A stretch of DNA of 21,997 bases, from the NCBI GenBank assembly GCA_024196135.1, contig JAMQCK010000471.1, positions 1 through 21,997 on the forward strand, written 5' to 3'. The notes below the pieces were generated by a model. That model was not told the DNA's origin. It did no database searches and was given only the letters and a program-made list of their open reading frames with translations. The position numbers and the translations under genes are program-made. Shown piece after piece: positions 1-9,148 of the stretch. Origin of the DNA: Pleurotus ostreatus/Saccharomyces cerevisiae fusant. Lineage: Eukaryota > Opisthokonta. The first letter of the stretch is position 1. The number at the start of each line of letters is the position of its first letter.

Positions 1-2048
1 GAGCTGCCCGAGGCGGGGAAGAGAATCTTGTTGTCCTCCTCGACGAAGCAGTACGTCGAGTCGTTGCCCGGGGTCTACGAACTAATCAAAATCTGGTGAG
101 AGGGTGCACCGGAGAGTGCTCACCTTTCCAGAGTCAAAGTAGTCCTGAAGGATGGAAGTCGTGCACTCGGAGAACTCGGCGATGGACGCGTGACCGTAGC
201 CGCTCTGCTCGATGAGGACAGCACTGTCACCAAGCTGGTCGGCGATCTGCTTCGCGTTCTTGAAGGGCGTGACCGGGTCGGCCTGAGCGGAGTCAGATAC
301 ACGAGCAGAAAGGACGACGGGTCCAAGAGCGCACCTGGTTGCCAATGACCAAGATCGGGTTGCTGAGCTTGTTGTTCCACGGGCCAGAGTACCGCTCGAC
401 CGCGCGCACAGGCCAGGCGTAGCAGTTAGTGCTGCAACGATCGTAAGAACACTCGGAACATCATATGAGATGCGGAAATACGCACCCCTGCGAAGAGAAC
501 GACGGCCCAAAGAGGGGCGAGACATTGCGCGTCACGAACAAGATCTCGTCGAACGTGTTCTGGATGGTCGCGTTGCCCGCGTCAATCGAGTCGCCGCAGC
601 TGATGGCCTGCAGGTTGTCGCCCGTGTCCGCGGGCAGCTGGTCGTCGTCCTCGTCCTCGGCACGCTTCACGAAGCGCCTGGCAGCGCTGGCATCGCCATT
701 GCCTTGCGTGGTGTCGTAGACGACGCGCAGCTGGCTGGCTAGGTTTGACCAAGTCGTCGGCTTGTACAAGGCCTGCAGAATGTAGCGCGTGATGGTGCTT
801 GGAGTGATGCCCCCGAGCGGCTCGCCAGCCTGGTCGTACTTGTACAGGACCTGCGGGCCCGGTTAGCTATCGCGGGTAGTTGGGTATGAACGGTGTGAGC
901 TGACCTTGAGCATCTTGTAGATGCGGTCGAGGATGTCGTCGCCCGTATCGGTGTTCTGGAGCCACAAGTCGCAGCGCTTGCCAGCCTTCGCGCACTCCTT
1001 TGCGAAGCCTGCGAGGGCGGCGTCGCGAGACTCAACGGAGGCGGTCATGGTCTCGTAGCCGGGAGCACCAGCGTACAACTGGGGGTCTGCCGCACGTTAG
1101 CCGAAGCGTATACATTCTGCAAATGCCCACATACCCACGACACCGTCAATAACGACACGGCCGACGCGATCAGGGAACACTGGGTTCGCGACTTCAGTAA
1201 GCTTCGGGAGCACCGAGCGCTCGACGTACTGTTGACGAAGGTGGCGCCGATGATCGTGCCATAGGAGGCACCGTAGTAGTTGATCTCCTTCCGGTCTGGC
1301 TCCAGATAGTCCGCGATGGCCACCATGTCGCGCACGGTTGCAACGGTGCCGACGTACTTCAGCACGTCGCCGGCATTCTTCATGCATAAGTCACCGTACT
1401 GCTTAAACCTCTTGTCGGTCTCGTCCATGCGAGCGTAAAACGCGTCCACGTCCTTCGCGTGCAGAAGCGCATTTGTCGGGTCGACGCTGAAGTCCTGGAT
1501 CAGGCTGCCGTTGTAGACCTCGTTGTATTCCTTCGTGGTCTTGAAGCACGAGATGACGCCGGGTCTGGAGCAGTGTCAGTCGAGAACAACACGGGGCGCA
1601 CGCAGTGGACTTACGTGGAGTAGGTAGTGCCGCGCGGGTCCCAGCTCACAAGGTCGTAGCCCGTACCGACGAAAGGAATGAGGGTGCTCTCGGCGGCGCT
1701 GATGAGGAACTCGACGCCAGAACCGCCCGGTCCACCTGGCGGGCGTTAGAATCAGGAGAATGTGGTGCTTAGTAAACCGAACGAACCTGGGTTGAAGAAG
1801 ATGGAACCCTTCTTCTCCTTGTCCGCGGCGGGGTACTTGACGACGGCGATGTGCGCCGTGCCGACGCTCTCGTCCGCCCAGTCGAGGGGCACGTCAAAGT
1901 ACCCGCACCTGAAAGAGTCGCTGTAGTTGCCGAAAGCCTTGTTCCAGTCGGAGCACGAAGTCCACTCGATGGTCGAGTTGATCTTCGCGGCACCGGCTAG
2001 GCCGATGAAAGCGGCGGCCAGCGATGCGGAAAGGAGTGTCTTCGCCAT
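1..2048 (-). CDS. Secreted alpha/beta-hydrolase, TAP/S33 type, copy 1 (3' end beyond window)
   Basis: Serine hydrolase resembling tripeptidyl aminopeptidase-like proteins (alpha/beta-hydrolase fold plus TAP-like C-terminal domain); the substrate cannot be told from sequence. Exons in transcript order: 2048-1787, 1735-1615, 1564-1230, 1179-1135, 1086-905, 850-486, 431-335, 282-124 and 74-1 (continuing outside). The start MAKTLLSASL begins a signal peptide ending near AGAAK. Visible landmarks are the oxyanion-type NPGGPGGSG, the nucleophile GASYG (Ser about 228), ADPVTP with the catalytic Asp (about 471) and GYGHAS with the catalytic His (about 500). It is a close paralogue of the gene at 10535-13028; in the first 69 residues after the signal peptide I count 63 identities. 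Unlike that gene it has no intron between GYG and HAS. All exons are open, so it looks functional. The family is well supported by the triad motifs; the peptidase activity is inferred. Confidence 0.9.
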
Positions 2049-2762
2049 GAGAACGGAGGCGAAGAGAGGGGAAGGGGAGGGTGTGGGGTGGGGTGGGCGT
2101 GCAGGACGGTTTCGCTTACATTTATATGCATTGCGGGATGTGCGGTAAAACAAACCCCTGACCCCTGCACGACAGCCCCGTCCTTTTCGTAACAATAGGC
2201 GCTTATTCTGAAGAACCCAAGGATGCCATCCGTGGATGACTGATTATTTGCATTGCGTTCAAGGGCGCTGTGTTACAGGACAGACAACGTGGCGAGCGGC
2301 CGACGACGAAGGCGCGTCCAGAATGACGGAAGCGGTGCCGCATCGCGCTTGAGGGTGGGAATTCCCCATAAGTTTCTTTGAGACCCCGGCGGGGTTCTAC
2401 AATCCCGCTGTGGGCGCCAATCAGCACCGCCTGCGTAGCCGGAGACGACGATCAGGCCCAATGCTGGGCAGAGCGCCCAGCGCCCACCTCGGTGGGAGAC
2501 AACGCCTGGACAGCTTATATGTAGCGCTGAAACAAAACGAAGTGCAGCAGATATTCGGCATTGAAAACGCCCCGGCCAGGGGAGCTGATGTGGTTGAGGA
2601 CAACTTGATTTGTTTTATCCACGTTATTTGCACGCGTTACTTGTCCGGCACGTGCGCGGTGACAGGTTTGATCGTCACGCAGTTCAACTTTCGAACTCTT
2701 GCTTCTGACCATCGCAGACGATTATAACAGAACTTTACTGTCTACAGACACCCTGGGAGAAC
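2049..2762. promoter_or_regulatory. Divergent intergenic promoter region of hydrolase copy 1 and the methyltransferase
   Basis: No gene is seen here. On the minus strand a TATAAA lies at 2126-2121, 73 bases upstream of the hydrolase start, followed by a pyrimidine-rich leader (G-rich on the plus strand, 2068-2097). Most of this stretch is related, in inverted orientation, to about 10000-10534 upstream of hydrolase copy 2. Identical blocks shared by both are at 2203-2215, 2227-2240, 2262-2278, 2546-2558, 2583-2593 and a CACGTG at 2649-2654. The similarity fades around 2690-2720, just before the methyltransferase start at 2763, so the two divergent genes may share this region. I see no TATA box for the methyltransferase. 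Confidence 0.7.
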
Positions 2763-3813
2763 ATGTCCAGGTCCATACTACCCGATAAGAACGAGGAATA
2801 CGGGAGCAGGGAATACTGGTAGCCAGCTCGCCTTCAAGCAATAGTCAAGCGCTCAAATTTCGCCAGGGATGCCAGATACTCGAAGTGAGATGGACCCGTG
2901 CGTCCGACACGAAAGAAAAGCTCAAAATTGACTAGAGAGGAAGAGGAGCCTAATTTTGACTGGTGCCAAAACTACGCAAACGTTGCAGCCACTTTCAGGG
3001 AATTGATACCAAACAAATCAGCAAAAATCGTCATGCTGGGATGTGGCAACAGCAAGCTGTCAGAGGATGTGAGTGAAGAGGAACATGGGGAAATATCGAC
3101 CAGTAGCTGACGAAGACACAAGATGTGGGATGACGGATATCATAACATCGTCAACATAGATGTCAGCGTTCTCATCCCGCGCCGAACGACATGAACTGAC
3201 ACAACTCTTCGTTAGTACTCCCCAGTCGTCATCGAGCAGATGCGACGGAGAAATAGCGAGCAGCGGCCTCAGATGGAATGTAAGATTCGACCCCTATCGC
3301 CAGCGCTCATGAACCTGACTGCCACACAGGGCACGAGATGGACATTGGCGACTTACAGTTCCCCGACACATCCTTTGACATCGCAATAGACAAAGGTGAG
3401 TTGAAGTGTGTATTCGCCTCTGGGACGGTCGCTGACTGCTGCGTAGCGACTATGGACGCGATGCTGACGTACAAAGGGGATCCTTGGGTATGTACTTCGC
3501 CCGACTAGATTGTGCGCTCGGCGAGCATGAACACCTGATCCTCCACCCCAGAACCCGCCGGAAAACGTCGTCGAGGATTGCATGAAGGAGGTCGACGAAG
3601 TCGTCAGGTATTGCGCCCTTGCCATCCGTTCCTTCGACCCCTAATCTTTCACCCAGAGTACTCCGCCCCGGTGGTACCTTCATCTACCTGACTTTCGGCC
3701 AGCCCCACTTCCGGAAGCGCTACCTAGACAAGCGCCCGGGCACGACGCTCGAAGTTCGCGAGCTCGGTGACACGTGGAATTACTACCTGTACATCCTGCG
3801 CAAGCAGGAGTAG
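2763..3813 (+). CDS. EEF1AKMT4: EEF1AKMT4-like SAM-dependent protein-lysine methyltransferase
   Basis: Class I methyltransferase of about 209 residues, related to human EEF1AKMT4, which methylates a lysine of elongation factor 1A in the cytosol. Exons: 2763-2818, 2867-2884 (18 bases), 2936-3068, 3123-3161, 3216-3279, 3330-3395, 3447-3487, 3552-3607 and 3657-3813; they sum to 630 bases in frame. The start was chosen because it gives the family N-terminus LPDKNEEYGSREYWDARY; the later ATG at 2898 lies in an intron. Visible are FDWCQNY (32-38), the SAM-binding motif VMLGCGNS (57-64), NIDYSPVVIEQM, and the post-I region RPGGTFIYLTFGQPHFRKRY. The usual DKGT motif reads DKAT here, a Gly-to-Ala change at the exon 6/7 join. 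It is transcribed away from hydrolase copy 1 and converges on the NDUFAF7 gene with 38 bases between the stop codons. Confidence 0.91.
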
Positions 3814-3851
3814 TGGAAGCGACCCGTAGACGACGACTTGCTAGCATGCGA

Positions 3852-5574
3852 CTAGAACAAGAACTTGACGTTTCCGTAGAACTCGAGCATGGCGTTCTCG
3901 CCGTTGCGCATGCGCGTCTTCGAGAGGTCGGCGTAAGTCTCGAGGAACTCCGCGTGCGTGAACACCTGGCTCTTGTGCTCGCCGACAGGGAGGCCCGTGG
4001 CGGAGACGACGCCGTCGAGCGGCGCGCGGCGGCCGCGAGGTACGCCCGACGAGAAGAAGTCCGGCGCGAACGACAGCGGCGTCGAGACGCCGCTTAGAGG
4101 ACTTGCGCGCAGGCCAGCGCCCTCCAGCCCCTCGTCCGACGTGCTGTGCGACAGCGCGGGCGGCTGCGAGAGCGTGTACTCGTACATATCGCGCAGCACG
4201 TCGAAGTTCGTGGGGAAGAAGATGTCGAAGTAGCCGTGCTTGACGAGCAGCGTCGACGTCGTGATGCTCGCGTTCTCCCAGCGCATCTGCACGACGGGCG
4301 CGTTGATGCCCGGGATCGCGTCCGGCAGCTCGGAGAAGTCGGTGAGCAGGAGGCGGTGGCGGGGGAAGTAGTTGCGCAGCGTGCGGATGAGGGAGAGGAG
4401 GCGCGTGGGGATGTACTCGACCTGGGACATGTTGGGCGCGAGGGGAAGGTTGACGAACGCGCGGCGGAGCGTCTCGGACGCGCGCAGGAGGCGGTGCACG
4501 GGCGGCGGGTGATTGAGGTACTCGCGCAGGCGGAGGTAGTCCTTGATGAGGGGGTCCGTGACGGGCGTGTAGAGGCTGTCGAACTCGCCCTCGTGGTCGA
4601 TGACGACCATCTCCTGGTGCGGCTTGAGCGTCTGGAGGTCCCAGCGGATCGCGTCGTGCGCGAAGTTGTCGACGACCTCGGTGGCGATGAAGAAGCACGG
4701 CGCGGGGTCGTGCGTGTTCCAGTGGAAGACGCTCTTGTTGTGGACGTGCACGCAGTCGTGGTCGCGCAGCCGCCGCTTCTGCAGCTCGGCGAGGTTCCCG
4801 CTGATCTCAATGATGTTGTACCGCGTCCGCTCGTACACGGCGGGATATACATCGCGCAGGTAGTCGAGGATGTCCTTTGCAAGCGTGCCGTTCCCAGCAC
4901 CTATCTCGTAGATGTTGAAGTCGTCGTAGGGGAAGTATTTGAGAAGGTATTCCGCGGACAAACATCGAGCAAGCGCCTGACCGTACCATGGCTGCAAATG
5001 CTTGTCAGAAGAGATGCATGCGAAGGGGACAGCGACGCACCCTAAACAACTCAGTTGGCGTATGCCACAGCTGCCTCCCCAGCGTCCCCGGCTTCTCCTC
5101 GCCGTACTCTAAGTACTTCTCCGCGATCCTCTCCTGGAACTCGGCCAGGTTGCGCATCTTGTTGAACTCGAACGGCTGGTTGCGCGTGTCCAAGATAGCG
5201 GCCTGGTTCGGGAAGTAGCCGTAGTTCGGATTGTACAGCGAGTCCTCGATGAAGTCCCGCACGAGCATCTTGACCTTGCGTGGGGGAACCTTCTCCTGCA
5301 CGAGCTCGGTCGCGGTGACCGTCGGGTACTTCAGATGCTCCTCGGGAACCGCATCGTCGAACGAGACGCGGTTGTAGTTCCACTTGTCGCTAATCTCGTA
5401 CTTCGCTACGCGCTTCCGCTCGCTCTCAGCGATCCGTTCAAGCAGAGAGGGCTTCCGGGCAGGTTCTGCTGGCTGTTTCGCGGGCTCCTTGTTTTTCTTG
5501 GGGCCGTTCGAGCGCCATCGGACGCCCGCTATTCGGGGTGGGCGTACGTTCTTCAGGCCATTGACGCGTAACAT
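3852..5574 (-). CDS. NDUFAF7: Mitochondrial protein-arginine methyltransferase NDUFAF7 (MidA/DUF185 family)
   Basis: Mitochondrial SAM-dependent methyltransferase needed for early complex I assembly; the family symmetrically dimethylates an arginine of the NDUFS2 subunit. Two exons, 5574-5041 and 4991-3852, join LFR to PWYG and encode about 557 residues. The start MLRVNGLKNV opens a basic N-terminus with RWRS, typical of a matrix-targeting peptide. Family hallmarks are VRDFIEDSLYNPNYGYF near 105-120, a LWHTPTELFR segment, the SAM-binding EIGAGNG (207-213), FIATEVVDNF, LLLTDFSELP and the C-terminal EFYGNVKFLF. A Ser/Gly/Pro-rich stretch of roughly 55 residues (about 458-515) interrupts the C-terminal part and looks like a lineage insertion. 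The family call is secure; the mitochondrial role rests on the orthologues. Confidence 0.94.
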
Positions 5575-6114
5575 GGAGTGGCCCGACCACCGCGCACGAC
5601 GAGCGAACGAAGGCCAAGGGATTTGCGTAATTTGCGCTCGCGGACCGCGCGATTCGAAATCGAACCGGCACATGCGAGCCATGTGGGATGGGCTCGGCAA
5701 CGTCCAGGACCAGCCGATATTTTCTTTGCACCCTACACTCACCATCTAGCGATGTAATGCACCCTTGCTGAGCGCTGAGAGACAGAGGTCGACTGAGTTG
5801 CATGGTCTCGACTATATCTCTTGTCCAACGAGAATCCAACTCACAACATCGATGTCTATCGAGACCTTTTCGTCCTCCTGGACCAAAGCCTCCGTCTTCA
5901 GGCGCAGCCAGTGATGCCGAGGGCGTCCTTCTCATATGACCGCCCTGACTCAACTTCTGCCCTGCCGCCCGTAAATTCACCGCCGATTGCGGGGGAACAG
6001 TGCTTCGTTGAATGGTAACGGACACGCCCGTCCCTGGGATCACAAGCTCATCAAACGACGGATTGGCCGTATATAAGGTCAGTCTAAGTCTGGATGTAAG
6101 TACTTGCCGCCGCG
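5575..6114. promoter_or_regulatory. Divergent promoter region between NDUFAF7 and the secreted-protein gene
   Basis: No gene is supported here; the open frames lack splice structure or family resemblance. For the rightward gene, GATTGG (an inverted CCAAT box) at 6061-6066 is followed by TATATAA at 6070-6076, which is 39 bases before the ATG at 6115. No TATA element is evident for the leftward NDUFAF7 gene. Confidence 0.6.
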
Positions 6115-6851
6115 ATGCTTCGATATCCCTCCTTGCTGCTTACTGCTGGGCTAGTGTTTGCTGGCCTGAGTAAGTATTGCACCTATCATCTGACACCTTG
6201 GCAGAAAGTAACAGACAGCTTTTGCAGTCAATGCGGACGTGACTTTGTACCAAGTCAGCGCTTCCAATGCAGACCCCAACGCTCCTAGTGTCAGCATCGA
6301 CATAAGCTACACCATCACCGCGGTCGGCACGGCCGAGGATGGTGCCGCGACTACCTACGTCGCCGAGGAAGTCATGTCGCGCGAGCAAGCGATCTACAGC
6401 ACGAAAACCGCGACTTTGGTCTCTCTGAACCTACTGCTTTTACTCGTGAGTTTGACGCTCCTTCGCCCTTCTCCATGCAGAACATAGAAAGGCTAACACT
6501 CACACCCCAGGCACCTTCATCCAAGGCGCCTCCACCTACGCCCTCGCGTTCACCGCACCCGAAGACACGACGACGTTATCAGACGAAAACGGGCAACCGA
6601 CTGCGACCTCGACGCGCACCAGGCTCCTGGAAGGTTACTCTATAGGATGCAGTCTTAACACCGCGGCTGGGGATGGCAGCTGCGAGGTCAGCATCGATGG
6701 TCCGGGGACGCAGAGGACGTATACGGGCCCGCTGACGTCTTTCTATACGCTAACGAGCGAGAATGGGGCGATGAGTGGTGTGGGGATATCGGCAACTGGT
6801 CTTTGGTCGGTAATGGGTGAGGTGGCGTTGGGAGTCTGGGTAACGCTCTGA
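6115..6851 (+). CDS. Small secreted, Ser/Thr-rich fungal protein with a frame problem at intron 2
   Basis: Short protein of a kind common in Agaricomycetes, with no known function. Exon 1 is 6115-6169 and encodes a signal peptide (MLRYPSLLLTAGLVFAG); exon 2 starts at 6228. The body is rich in Thr, Ser, Ala and Val. It has a C-S-L-N...G-S-C pair of cysteines, a PLTSFYTLT segment, and a C-terminus (ISATGLWSVMGEVALGVWVTL) hydrophobic enough for a GPI-type anchor signal. The last exon, 6511-6851, is clear by composition. The obvious GTGAGT donor at 6446, joined to 6511, puts the last exon out of frame. A weaker GT at 6450 restores the frame and gives about 205 residues. Alternatively one base has been lost near 6430. 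The gene may be active with an unusual splice, or recently broken. TATA and inverted CCAAT boxes lie just upstream. Confidence 0.6.
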
Positions 6852-7207
6852 GATTTCGACGACACTGCACTGCAACTTCACTGCGAGCCAAACGCGGAAC
6901 GACACATCATTTTAGGAAGTGAATTCATTGGGTCCTCGCATCGCTAACGATACAATCATTACGCGCGCATTCGCGCATGGCCTCCTACGATACAGATGTG
7001 CATACAAATTCAGGAAAAGATGATCGAGGAATAGCAACAAGAAAGAGGACAAGTCATCATCAAGATGTCCGTGCAACATACGAGTATATCTTTCGCGCCC
7101 GAACACGCCTTGAGGCGCGCACCCATCAGCAGCAGACCGGGGGTCACGCTCAACAAGAACCCGGGCATCACGCTCGCGGACCACGCAGGATCAAGCAGAT
7201 CAGGGAT
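6852..7207. other. Convergent 3' region, no gene seen
   Basis: This stretch lies between the stop codons of the rightward secreted-protein gene and the leftward DUF2408 gene and presumably holds both 3' untranslated regions. Open frames on either strand here run into the DUF2408 coding region as shadows and show no family resemblance. Confidence 0.5.
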
Positions 7208-9148
7208 CTATGCTCCCTGCGCCACTGGCTCCTTCGCTGGAGACTGCTGCCCACTCGCCAGCGCGTCCTCCGCAGACGGTGTGCGCGCCCCGCTCGCAGG
7301 AAGCGAGCCAGACTTGATATCCGCCTGCGGCGTGTCATCGTCGTCTTCGTCCTCCGCCGCGCTATCGGGCGGGCCCTCTTCGTCCTCCTCGACGCCGGAC
7401 TCGTCGTACTCCTCTTCGTCCTCGTAGTCGCCTTCGTCCATAGCTTCCTTTAGCTACGAGGGGAGTATTAGTACGGGGAAGGCAAAAGGGAAGAGGAGGA
7501 ACGAAGGCGAGTATAGGAGGACTGCTTACCATCTCGATAAGCTCGTGACACTCGTTGAGGTGCGCCATGACGATGCCTTGGCCCTCGGGGATGTTGCCCT
7601 CCTCGCCGACGAATTTGCCGTCTTTTCGCATGGAGTCGATTTGGAAAAGGGCGAGCTGATACTGAAAACGGCGTTGGCGTGGTTCCATAAGGGATACGAC
7701 GAGCACTTACGGGGTACAAATCACGAGGACTGAACGGGCCACCATATTTGAGGACTTCGTTCAAGCACTTCTTAACCGTATTGAGCTTGTTTGCAACTGG
7801 CATCAGCTCCTCTGACACCGGCTCGCTCGATGACAGGAGGCGATAGATGAGGCCGTAACAGCGGCGAAGAAGATACAGCAGAACCTAAGGCAGAATCAGT
7901 CATGCCGTCGACATTTTGTGGCACCCGCACACACGTATTGGCCCGGCGGTCGATTGCCCTCTTGGTCGACGAACTTGCCATCGACCCGCATCTTGTCGAT
8001 CTCCTGCAGACTCAAGGAGTAGTTCCACAGATCCGTCTCGCGTAGGCTCCACCGGTGCGTGAGGACCAAGCCCTCGAGCTCTTGGCGGATCTGCGTGAGG
8101 CGATCGTAGATGGGCAGCAGCGACGTCGCGACGTTCTTGCTCTCGTCCTGCGCCTTGATCTCCTGCACGATCTCAAAGCACTCCTCGAGCGTTGCGGAGC
8201 AGATCGCCTGCGACGCGGGAACGACGCCGCCCGGGGTGAGAAACTTGCCGTCCACGCGCTGGCTGCGGCGAGGGCGGGTGAGTGGTGGGGTAAAAGACGC
8301 GTGATAGGAAGCGGCTCACGCGTCAATCTTGCGCAGCTCCTCCGCGATGGGCTTGAGCTCCGCCTTGTGGGAGCCCTCCTTGGCGGCGAGCGTCACGAGG
8401 GCGCGCCGTAGCTTGACAAGCCGTTCGTGGATCGGCACAAGCTCGTCGGAGAGGACAGAGAGGTTGGCTTCCATAGAGCAGAGCAGGCTATCGCATTCCT
8501 TCGCTTGACGCTCGAGAAGTTTCGTGATTGCGTTGCGAGAGCTTTGCTGTGAGATGATTTGGCGGACGTCCTTCAATCGCCGCCTGAAGGGGGCGAGATC
8601 ACTCTCGCTGTACACCGCGGACTCGTTCATGTGTTCCAGTATTTGCTGGGGTGCGCGTGAGTAGTGCGAAACCGAGGGGGAAAGAGACTCACCCTCATGG
8701 AGGCAAGCTGGGAGTACGTGGCCGGCGCATCTCGCGTCTTGCCGATCGTGAGGTAGAAGAGGGAGAGCAAGCTGAAGACATCGGCCAATGTAGCATCCAC
8801 GCGGTTGTTGTATACAGTCTCGTCGTTCCTTATTTCGTTCAGCCTCGTCACTGCGATAGGTCAGCGGGGTCGATCTAAGCGCCCAAGGCGGTTCATCTAC
8901 GCGCCTTGCTTGACTACTGCCTGGTACAGCGCATTCACATCGGACGCCTTGATGTACTCCCCCCGGTCTTTCTTGAGCGCAGTCAGTCGGTTGCGGATGC
9001 TTCAGCGCGTCAGTAGCGCTTGCCGTGCCAGAATCTGTCAGCACGCACCTGATGAATGCCTCCAATATAGGGAGTTCTATAACCGCGGTGAGCGTCGCCT
9101 AGTGATCTGGAGGGGAAGACCTATGCCTTCTGGGGGTGGTGCTGCCAT
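7208..9148 (-). CDS. CUB1: DUF2408/UPF0662 conserved fungal protein (CUB1-type)
   Basis: Conserved fungal protein of about 504 residues, resembling the UPF0662/DUF2408 family; as I recall, the yeast member YPL260W/CUB1 has been linked to DNA repair and proteasome function. Nine exons: 9148-9121, 9076-9049, 8999-8905, 8850-8693, 8645-8320, 8262-7935, 7884-7711, 7661-7530 and 7453-7208, total 1515 bases. The first two exons are only 28 bases each, and intron 1 is 44 bases. Starting at MAAPPPEGI is the only way I found to reach the conserved ELPILEAFISIRNRL. A motif R-x-D-G-K-F-x(4)-G-x(2)-P-x(2)-Q recurs three times, with its Asp near 216, 306 and 393. The C-terminal 75 residues are strongly acidic (DEGDYEDEEEYDE onward). 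Intron 3 fits the frame only with a GC donor at 8904. The last intron carries a perfect TACTAAT branch site (minus strand, 7473-7464). The biochemical function is unknown. Confidence 0.87.

Noticed and set aside
1..2048. Hydrolase copy 1 as a pseudogene
   Set aside because: All visible exons join in frame with normal splice sites and the catalytic Ser, Asp and His are kept.
2898..3110. Start of the methyltransferase at 2898
   Set aside because: That ATG lies in an intron (2885-2935); the upstream exons 2763-2818 and 2867-2884 give the conserved N-terminus in frame.
3841..5045. Long open frames in other frames and on the plus strand over the NDUFAF7 gene (up to about 299 residues)
   Set aside because: They are Arg- or Ser/Thr-rich or Val/Glu-rich shadows of GC-biased codons in NDUFAF7 and show no domain motifs.
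6977..7453. Plus-strand open frames rich in Ser or Val opposite the DUF2408 3' end
   Set aside because: They mirror the acidic Asp/Glu-rich tail of the DUF2408 protein read on the opposite strand.
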